From Agrostemma githago (taxonomy: Eukaryota; Streptophyta; Magnoliopsida; Caryophyllales; Caryophyllaceae), in assembly GCA_958450325.1 (NCBI GenBank), contig OY288241.1:52896078-52960077 (forward strand): a DNA stretch of 64,000 nucleotides, in the 5' to 3' direction. Positions 56,455 through 64,000 of the stretch are shown here, one piece after another. Numbering within the stretch: position 1 is the stretch's first letter; each line of letters begins with the position of its first letter. The notes under the pieces are model-generated. The model was given only the letters and a program-made list of their open reading frames with translations, made no database searches and was not told the origin of the DNA. Made by a program: the position numbers and the translations under genes.

Positions 56455-56640
56455 ATTTGCAAGTGGTTCAATGGTTTGAATGTCACTCAAGTATTTGAAG
56501 ATTATGGGTTCCAATCCTCTTGTGAACATAAACCATCAACTTCTATACAAGGGGGCGGTGGGAGGGTTGGCTCTATGTGTTGTGTTTGGCTCGGTGGGTT
56601 AGCCTAGGGTGATGTGGCAGGGCCATGACGTGTATTTATT
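56455..56640 (+). mobile_element. tRNA-derived SINE
   Basis: An A-box-like GTGGTTCAATGGTTTG at 56463 and a B-box-like GGTTCCAATCC at 56507-56517 are spaced as in a tRNA-derived RNA polymerase III promoter. A T/G-rich unrelated body follows. It cannot fold as a tRNA gene and ends without a clear tail. Confidence 0.55.
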
Positions 56641-56831
56641 ACTTTTATATGCCATTTTAGATACTAAAAAATTTCGGATTTAGTGCTACCAAAATTTCGG
56701 ACTCTAAAATGACTTTACCTTGTAGTGCGTTATCCTTGGATTTAGTGTTGTCCTTTTAGACAATGATTGATGGGATTCTCTTAACATTGTACCGACCCTA
56801 CTGAGCAGGTTGTCCTTGATAATTCCCTTCA

Positions 56832-56922
56832 TATCTCTCCACCTCAGCAATTCCCACCGTGTACGTGTGTGCTACTGATTCCCACCGTGTACGTGTATCT
56901 CTCCACCTCAGCAATTCCCACC
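56832..56922. repeat. Short overlapping direct duplications
   Basis: TCTCTCCACCTCAGCAATTC occurs at 56834 and 56898, and ATTCCCACCGTGTACGTGT at 56850 and 56878, suggesting two successive local duplications. Confidence 0.7.
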
Positions 56923-57380
56923 TTATTGTAGCGGCCTAAATTTCCCTGAGTACCATTCACAGTACTTGTTGCAGCTTCCTGGTCTGTAGCCTCTAGTCCT
57001 GTATCAGACACACAATTGTAATTATAATTAGACGCTTTTACATTACACATAAGTGACAGAACTTGAGTTAAAATTAACACCACTTTACAAAATTTCAATG
57101 AATCGTGAATAACAAAACAAACAAAAAGCGTCATTTGGGGTAGAGAGGGTTAAGAATTAAGAATTAAGAATCAAAATCAGTCCGAAATACTAAATTCGTT
57201 ATTGGTTCGGATAACAAGCTAACTCGAGCTCGTTTTGTTAGAGCCGATTTTGAGGGCTCTACAAACCGACTCTAATCGTTTACATCCAAAGTTGTCGGAA
57301 TCGAGATTCTAATTTGAATCCGAAAAAGCTTTTGAGAATCGGATCGAGGTGCTTTTCGACCAAAAAAAAAAAAAACTCCC

Positions 57381-57429
57381 TTATATACACAGTTGCTTAA
57401 AAAAAGCCCGAGAACTAAATAAACCCTAA
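57381..57429 (+). promoter_or_regulatory. Core promoter of the host gene: TATA box and telo-box
   Basis: TTATATACAC lies at 57381-57390, and about 40 bases downstream is AAACCCTAA (57421-57429), a telo-box (internal telomeric motif). This is common near transcription starts of plant growth- and translation-related genes. The start of transcription is inferred near 57410-57420. Confidence 0.5.
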
Positions 57430-57532
57430 TTTTGTTCGAAAATCATCAAAATTGAGGAGTGATCAACAGCATTTTTGCCTCTATACTGGAGTATTCATTT
57501 CTCTTCCATTTCATCATAAATCCGTGCAACAG
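57415..57532 (+). other. Predicted non-coding first exon of the host gene
   Basis: There is no ATG between the presumed transcription start and a good donor CAACAG/GTATTT at 57532-57533. The following ~3.2 kb is T-rich and carries two Stowaway elements, as expected of a long 5' UTR intron. Confidence 0.4.
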
Positions 57533-58389
57533 GTATTTCAATCCTAAATTCTCCCATTTTCCTCCGTACATTACTGTTGTGTTTCTGTTCTTGAATTCAT
57601 TGGTGTTCAATTTGAGCGTTTTAACATCATCTGCACTGCTTTTCGGATCATTGTTCAACTTCACTTTACTTTCGAATTATCCTTATCACTTCTGTTGCTG
57701 TAGTTTCAAGTTGAAGGTTGGAACTTCATCGATTTATGCTTGATAATGGTTTTAGGAAAACAAAAAAAAATAGTTATTGTATCATAGTTCGATGTTTTGG
57801 GTTCGTTAATGTGATTCAGGTCATCAATCCCTGTTGCCTGATTATCGTAGGACATATACTCCCTGTAAGTTTTTAAAATGCTTGGGTGAACTGGGGAAGC
57901 TATTGCCGCTGAGTGTTGCCGAGTTCATATTTTAATATTTTATTCTCATGTGGTAGATGGCTAGTAATTGATTTGGATTTTGAAATTGCGGCAATGTATC
58001 GAGTAACTGAGGGGGAAGTGAGAGTTGAAAAGGGATCAATGGAATCTGTAATCACTTATTTGTGTGTCGAATTGATGATACTTTTACATCGCAACTACTA
58101 CTAGGTTTGGTTCTGGGAAAATATACACTACTTTTTTTTTTCATTGTTAGTATTTTCTTCTACACCTGGCGGTTGGTTTAGTGAATTTGTGCTATATCAT
58201 TAATCAGTGGTTGGCTTATGCCAAAATAGCAACTTTTTGGTGTACATCTGATATGTTGAAACCAAATTTTTTTTTAACTGTTGTGTAAATTAGTAAATGT
58301 ATCCTATTCACACTTTGCTGGGTTAATCAGATGGTGGGTTCAGCCAGCGGCTTCTCCGAGATTGTAGGGGCCCTGTGTGAAATAGAGTA

Positions 58390-58561
58390 CTCCCTCCGTT
58401 CCAATGAATTGTTTGTCCTTGCTTTTGGCACCGAGGGAAAGAGATCCAATTAGGATGTGACATGTGGAGTCAAACTCATGAGAAGGGTCAAATTACATAT
58501 AAAAAACATTCCTAAAATAAAAAGGCAAACAATTCATTGAGACGCCCCAATATGGAGGTAG
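58390..58561. mobile_element. Stowaway MITE, copy 2, in the first intron
   Basis: The terminal repeats CTCCCTCCGTTCCAATGAAT and ATTCATTGAGACGCC...GGAGGTAG (inverted) have TA on both sides (58388-58389 and 58562-58563). Confidence 0.85.
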
Positions 58562-58563
58562 TA

Positions 58564-59765
58564 TTTGATAGGGGGTCTAGCACAGTGTTTCAAGTTTGAC
58601 CTTGCTCCAAAAAATTATCTCGATCCACCAAATATAATTATGTAGTAATTCAATATATATAACCTTGATAGATGAAAATATGAAAGTGCTACAAAATTGT
58701 GGAATCATAATATTTTCTTTTCTGCAGTTTTCACATCAGAGACAACAAATTAAGATATAACTAATACTCTAGCCTTAATTATTTATTTACCATTTTTATT
58801 TTCCATGGACAATATTTTTGTAAAATGTAAACGAATTATTGCAATAGAAAGAGTAATGTTTAGTAGAAAACTACGTAATTTCACCCATTTGCATTATCAT
58901 TAAGAAATTTAGTGTTTATATGACATTAACTTTATCCCTTATTTTTTTACAGTGTAATTTTTTTTTATTAGTTTTAAATTGTTATTTATGAATAATAAAA
59001 TGGTGGCTACATAAGAGTATAAGTTGGGGAGAAAATTGACAATTTCAAACAAAAATAATGATACACTACTACACCGATGATAGACCATTTATCTCCACTA
59101 TTTCTCGTATGAAGCGGTCTCACAATAAGTTTTAAGTGTATTCGCACCATGTCTTGCATTATTTTAACATGAGAGTTGAGACGATCTTACAAAAGACCTA
59201 CTCATTTATCTTCGGGTCAATACATATACATATATCAGTAAACATAAAGCAGAATTAGGCCCCAAAATTTGGGGGCCCTGTGACTCGCACGGGCCGCATA
59301 CCCTGAAGACCGGGCCTGGATTCAGCTATCTATTATGAAGACACTCAAATGCAGTCATCTATTTGGTTTTTGAGCTAATAGAGAGGTCAATGTCTTTATG
59401 GGACCAGTAGGAGTTAACACGACTAGTAATTCGTGGCATTAATTTCTTTCACAATTACTAGTTTTGCCTAATTGAACTTGATTGCATGAATGGAATTGCG
59501 AGTCTGTGCTAATTATTGAGAGTGTTGAGGTTTTGTTGAGTTTTGAGAGTATTCTGTTCGAGGATATTAGTTTATCACCTTTGGTATTGGAGTTTTAGTA
59601 TGTTTCTATAGAAATCAGAAATGTGATGATTTTGTATAGTTTTTAATTTTTTATTGGAATGTGTCCTAGTCTCTTAATGGGAAGGAAGGTAGGTAATGAG
59701 TTGACTCTGGTAACCTTCAGCTTTCTTCATACATCTTCTTTTCCATCGTTGACTACATACACTTA
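58564..59765. other. Intronic AT-rich sequence with decayed repeats
   Basis: There is no gene. GGGGCCCTGTG occurs at about 58366 and 59272, followed by CGCACGGGCCGCATACCC at 59288, which looks like remnants of one dispersed repeat split or duplicated. I cannot classify it. Confidence 0.35.
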
Positions 59766-60020
59766 CTCCCTCCATTCAACTCCACTTGTCACTATTCATT
59801 TTTGCACATTTGTCGAGGCACGTTTTACACTAGCGATATCTTTCATTTACATTAGCAAAAATTATAAAAATTTGATATTCTTAATGTATTCATTAAGGCG
59901 AATCAAACAAAATCTCACATGACTATATTCTCACTTATGGATTGTCAAGAATATCGAAGAATCTCCTCAAGTGTGAATAGTGTCAAAAAAAATGTGAAGA
60001 GTGGAGTTGAATGGAGTGAG
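59766..60020. mobile_element. Stowaway MITE, copy 3, in the first intron
   Basis: The terminal repeats CTCCCTCCATTCAACTCCAC and GTGGAGTTGAATGGAGTGAG (inverted) have TA duplications at 59764-59765 and 60021-60022. It is 255 bases long. Confidence 0.9.
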
Positions 60021-60123
60021 TATGTAACACCTATTTCGATGGTATCTGGAAACCCTTGATTATGAGACCATCTTCACATTTCTGCCTGATTTGTGAAGCT
60101 TTTCTGTTCCCATTCCTACATGC

Positions 60124-60495
60124 ATAATTTAATACCAAATAGGTCGGCCAAGTCTTAAGAAATTCTATCTTTGCTACCTGTTAGTATTATTTTTGTTTAT
60201 AACTAGTGGTTGAAGTTTGGTGTTTTATTTATTTATCACTTGTGGGTGAAGTGTTACTGATAGCATTTTCTCACACACCTGCCGGTCATTGCCACTCCAC
60301 CCTTGTTGATGGGATCATTTTTGTAATTCTGCCCGACTAATTATCTGTTTCCGTTGTTGTTTCTAAATGTATAACATGATACCAAACAAGTTGTCCAAGT
60401 CTTAAGAAATTCTAGTTTTGTTGGTCAGCTACGTTCAGGTCAGTTAGCATGGCCGGTTATGCGGCACACATTCAGGTCTTAAGAAATTCTAGTTT
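60124..60495. repeat. Local duplicated segments in the first intron
   Basis: CAAGTCTTAAGAAATTCTA occurs near 60150 and 60395, with a shorter copy (CTTAAGAAATTCTAG) near 60478. The first two are preceded by similar ATACCAAA sequences, so a segment was duplicated. Confidence 0.6.
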
Positions 60496-60760
60496 CACTT
60501 TCTAATGACTAATTAGTCATATTCTTTCCATCTTCCTGCCACACTGTGCTCACCACGCTAGCTATATTATGAAAGGTTGGCATGAATTATTGTACTAATG
60601 TCTAATGCCGAAGTATATAAAATTCTACTGTTTGAACTGCATTCTTTCATGCAATTGTTCTGTTACTCGCATGGGTAACTTTCATTTTCTCACTTGTCTC
60701 AAATACAGACTAAAAGCACTGGATCCTTCCAGTAATTTTGAGGCTCAAAGGAACTCTCCC

Positions 60761-62165
60761 ATGCTTGAAAGCAGTGAAGTGGCCACTGGTTCAAGAAGTC
60801 AATGGAAGCAAATGGGAGGGGAGGGGAAGAAGGTGGCAGTCCATGAAGAAATGAAGAGGATGCATCAGCTTCCTGTCAATAGTAGCTATGCCACTCACCG
60901 CATCCGTGTCCTTAACAAAATATTGCAGCTTATGTCCATCCAGGTAATTATATTCATGTGTCCAACTCTTAAGTTGATGATATTTACTTATCTCGTCGTC
61001 ATGGTTTTGTAGGTGGAGAAAACTGATTTACTAGTTAGGCTTATTCTATACTGTGATATCTAGAACATTTTTCTTCAGTGACTACTGTAGGAATTTTGTG
61101 ATGTATAAATTTCCTGGTGTAGTGTACTGTATTTTGGAAACGACTTGACAATTTTGGATTATGATTCATGTAGCCGACCCCAAATCTTTTTGGGACTAAG
61201 GCTCTGATGTTGTTGTAGTGTACTGTCTTTTTGAGTGCTGATTAGTGTACTTGTTCTTACGTCTGTTCTGTTAAAGCAAACAATATGTACTCCATGCTTT
61301 TTTAGTTGACATAAATGTTTGACAGGATTCTACCCAGTACTGCTATCTAAGCAATACACTGATTTCTCTTTTAGTTATTATTAGCCGTGAGTATTTAGAT
61401 TTTTTATTATTATTTAGTCATCACTCATCAGACACTCCCTTACCTCACAATTTGTGAGGGCCTTTGAGGTATTGGATAATGTTATAATTGTGTTATTGGC
61501 CGTCATTCATCACTAGAGCTTGCTGAGAGGTTTTGTTGCCTTTGATGAGGAGCTAAGACATTAATTACTCCTTTTGTCCCAATTGTTTGTTTACATTTTT
61601 TATTCTTTGTTGGGAGTATTTTAATCAAAGCTGTACAAATGATTGAGACGGTGGGACTACTTTTGTTGTGATGATTTAAAACCTCTTTTCATCAATTGAT
61701 GTACTTTACAACTGAGAGTTCCCGTGTTTTATCATACAAAGGTATAGTAAGTTACCTGTTCCCGTGTTTTATCATACAAAGGTATAGTAAGTTACCTTCG
61801 AGGTTAAGATACAAAACTTCAGTTCAGGTAGATCATAGACGTCTGTTGGTATGAAAATGATTGTGATAGTGTAACTAACCTCAACTACCAAAATACCAAT
61901 TTCTTAAGGACCAACTCTTATCGATCTTGGAAATGATAATATTACATTATCTTATTTAACCCATATATACGAATTTATTAGCACTTGTCAACATTGATGA
62001 TCTATTAATCTCTAGGCTGATCTCTTTTTTTTTTTTTATGAAAGTTTACTATTTTTTGGTAGATTCTTATTGTTAGTTCACATATTTGTTTTGTGGTTTT
62101 TGGTTCAGAGATCTTCTTCACAGGAAGAGGAGCTAGAGTTGCTTTTTGCTGGCTTGTCCCTCTAA
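60761..62165 (+). CDS. Small plant host protein (79 residues), two coding exons
   Basis: The coding parts are 60761-60943 and 62109-62165. The exon containing the start opens at acceptor AAATACAG/ACT (60708-60709). The donor is ATCCAG/GTAATT (60943-60944), and the next acceptor is GGTTCAG/AG (62108-62109). Splicing joins two frames in register and gives a serine-rich start, a basic middle ('GEGKKVAVHEEMKRMHQL'), 'THRIRVLNKILQLMSIQ' (predicted amphipathic helix) and a leucine-rich acidic tail 'EEELELLFAGLSL' ending at TAA. I recognise the general look of a short conserved plant protein, but not a named family. The upstream part of the exon is also open, so a longer N-terminus is possible if an earlier exon supplies an ATG. 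I found none. No membrane segment or signal peptide is visible. Confidence 0.6.
61145..61220 (+). mobile_element. SINE-like 3' end
   Basis: TGTAGCCGACCCCAAATC, then TTTTTGGGACTAAGGCTCTG and TGTTGTTG, resembles the 3' end of a widespread plant SINE (Au-type as I recall it). The 5' promoter part is not recognised. Confidence 0.45.
61566..61660. mobile_element. Degenerate Stowaway-like MITE
   Basis: ACTCCTTTTGTCCCAATTGTTTG and GATTGAGACGGTGGGACTA form an imperfect inverted repeat typical of eroded Stowaway elements, about 95 bases. Confidence 0.5.
61718..61797. repeat. Perfect 40-bp tandem duplication
   Basis: The 40-base unit GTTCCCGTGTTTTATC...GTTACCT is repeated exactly (61718-61757 and 61758-61797), within the host gene's second intron. 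Confidence 0.95.
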
Positions 62166-62589
62166 GGAGAAGGTAATGTTTTGGTTTGACACTTTCTTTT
62201 GTATAATGAAGGCACATTAGTCTTGATTATCTTGACATTGATAAATGCCGATAAGCTGTTATCATTAGGACATGCGTTCAGTTAGAGCTCTAGCTGATGA
62301 AGCAAATATAGTTGGTTTTGAAGCCTTTTTATTATTGTTTTCTAACTGACTGATCAATTGTTTAAAGTCTCAAGCGGTTGTCTTGGGTATTACTGCACAT
62401 TACCTTTTAACAGCTTTTTGTATCTGAAACCCCTGCCACTCTTTTGTGACCCCATCAAAACACATCTCTAGCATTACCTTTTTACCTATCTGCAAACATC
62501 CGTCCATAATCACGTTTTGTATTCTGGGTTTAATACTATTATTTGAACAGTAATTGTCCTGACAATATTTTGTATGTGATGTGTTACAG

Positions 62590-62830
62590 TCCAAATGCTA
62601 TTCCTGTTACTGAGTTCGGGATGTCTCTCGTGACCGTGTTATAAGGTACAAGTATGTTGTGTTTGTAAGCTAGCATAAATCTTAACAAAAATTTTCATGA
62701 TGTGTCTGAAACCCTATGGTAAAGTTGCAGGACTTACAGCACCAGTTCTGTAAATATTTTTAACTCCCCTTTGTGTTCTTGATTGTTGTATCTTGTTATT
62801 ATGATGAATAAAGGAGTAGAAGAATTTGGG
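62590..62830 (+). other. Probable 3' UTR end of the host gene
   Basis: A possible last intron runs from AAG/GTAATG (62172-62173) to TTACAG/TCC (62589-62590). The terminal part ends with AATAAA at 62807-62812, a canonical polyadenylation signal. No coding sequence is proposed. Confidence 0.4.
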
Positions 62831-62875
62831 TCTATGATGGTTTGTGCTTCATAATCCTTTTGTTCATTTTTCTTA

Positions 62876-62962
62876 CCTCCAATCCAATCAATTCTTTACA
62901 TGGACCCACTTTTTTGTGAGGAGAGAAGTGGGTCCATGTAAAGAATTGATGGGATGGGAGTG
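62876..62962. mobile_element. Foldback MITE with a 25-bp perfect stem
   Basis: ATCAATTCTTTACATGGACC (continuing CACTT) at 62888-62912 pairs perfectly with its inverse, separated by about 14 bases. The pairing continues imperfectly outward (CTCCAATCC / GGGATGGGAG). It lies just past the host gene's polyadenylation signal. Confidence 0.65.
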
Positions 62963-62974
62963 TATAAAACAAAT

Positions 62975-63155
62975 TCTTGTTTGTGATGAGTATATCCGTC
63001 ACAAACTTGCGACGGGTCAAATATTATCTAAATAGTTAGATAAAGACAACATTCGTTATTCCCGATGCATTCTGGTTTTGTCTTATGTAGTCATGTGGGT
63101 GATATTTTGACCCGGTATTATTTTTGTGACGGATATGACCTTCACAAGGGAGATC
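62975..63155. mobile_element. MITE with ~50-bp terminal inverted repeats
   Basis: The left arm GAGTATATCCGTCACAAAC with GACGGGTCAAATATTAT pairs with the right arm TGACCCGGTATTATTTTTGTGACGGATATG. The ends, TTTGTGATG versus CTTCACAAGGGAG, resemble MITEs with CTCCCTTGTGAAGG termini. The superfamily is uncertain. Confidence 0.6.
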
Positions 63156-64000
63156 AACTGGTACAAGTGTACAACTGTGCCCTTTTCTTTTCAAAACTTG
63201 TCTATAATAGTTTGAATTTTACCGCCTTTGTTCAACTACATTTGAGTGGAATAATAGATTCCTTTTTCTTAACTGAGATTTGGTAGTGATTTTTTCATCA
63301 ATGAGTTGCAGAAAAAAGAACCAAAAACCCAAAATTTCTTGTTCTTAATACACGTTTATATTTCTCGTTATGTGTAGGAATATTGAAGCATGTTAAGCAT
63401 CGAGGGATTTTACTTTTTTCCCAATCTCTTTGCACACCATTAAAACTATTACGGATATTGTATAATCAGAGAGAAGTTGGCATCAATTGGACTCGAATTA
63501 TTTACCACTTGCAAAGTTCGTACCTTGTAAATATGGAGTGCTATGCTGTGTTACTCTCTTTGGTCTGCGCATACACATTACACAGTAAACAATTCGGAAA
63601 CAGCAATGTCAAATTATCAACCTTTTGAAAAAAAGGAAAATGGGCCTTGTGCTAGTCTCCAAATTCGTTGCTAGCCTACCGTAATCTATGTTACGTAACA
63701 CTCTAAATCGAAAGTGTGACATCTAAAAGCAAGTTCCAAAGTGGAAAATAGAAACAAAGAAGCTAAGTGATGTCAAATAGGGAAAGATGTTGAGTGAAAA
63801 CTAGAAGTGAACGAATAGCAAAGTCTATTCTTAACCGAAGCCAAAAATCAAACGCATAAAACGATATTAGAACACTAAAAAGTAGTACAGAGTAGTAACA
63901 TAATGTTAAAAGAGACCAATACATACTATTCTTAAGGTGCAAAAGCTTGCCAGAAACAATTTTGATGCTGATGGAGCGACAGTTTCATACTCTAGACCAA
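63156..64000. other. Right flank, no gene recognised
   Basis: The AT-rich sequence contains only short open stretches (longest 81 codons) with no family resemblance. Confidence 0.5.

Noticed and set aside
56463..56530. Possible tRNA gene
   Set aside because: A- and B-box-like motifs are present, but there is no cloverleaf or anticodon arm; it fits a SINE.

Overview
The window is repeat-dominated nuclear DNA of a flowering plant, probably a eudicot. The evidence is Tat/Retand-type Ty3-gypsy elements with two RNase H domains, Ty1-copia and chromovirus remnants, 5S-derived Cassandra LTRs, Stowaway MITEs and GT-AG introns. Caryophyllales (where Retand was first described) is a guess only. No rRNA, functional tRNA, CRISPR or bacterial-style operon was seen.

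Positions 1-3844 hold a broken Tat-like copy on the minus strand (reverse transcriptase to archaeal-type RNase H) fused to a plus-strand plant mobile domain (PMD) fragment, followed by a divergent LTR piece. Positions 3855-48168 are one old plus-strand Tat/Ogre-like element (LTR, tRNA-Arg-like primer site, gag, protease, RT, RNases H, integrase, antisense PMD gene, polypurine tract, LTR). It has been split by nested insertions. (a) A 1.9 kb solo LTR (6688-21165) carries a nearly intact, young, minus-strand Retand-like element (7489-20037, target duplication GATTA), which itself carries a truncated LINE. (b) A reversed solo LTR of the element's own family (26061-40771) carries a second 1.9 kb-family solo LTR (27570-39393, duplication GGGCG), which carries a 10 kb non-coding LARD-type element (28216-38238, duplication ACAAT). 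(c) Two Cassandra LTRs and a hAT-like MITE also sit in it.

Positions 48169-55679 are a minus-strand chromovirus remnant interrupted by a third Cassandra LTR and by a decayed Ty1-copia element (50539-55322). From about 57.3 kb to 62.8 kb there is a small single-copy-looking host gene on the plus strand, encoding a 79-residue protein, with MITEs in and around its introns. The last 0.8 kb shows nothing I can name.

The most interesting content is in the two Tat-lineage elements. Both carry unrelated antisense genes with their own TATA boxes between pol and the 3' LTR. In the Retand-like element there are two: a basic/acidic 194-residue protein, and a spliced coiled-coil protein of the 'putative gypsy-type transposon' family with one 60-base intron. 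In the Ogre-like element it is a PMD protein. In the Retand-like copy this region also holds a ~124-bp tandem array. All boundaries and similarities were read by eye; no alignment or database search was run.
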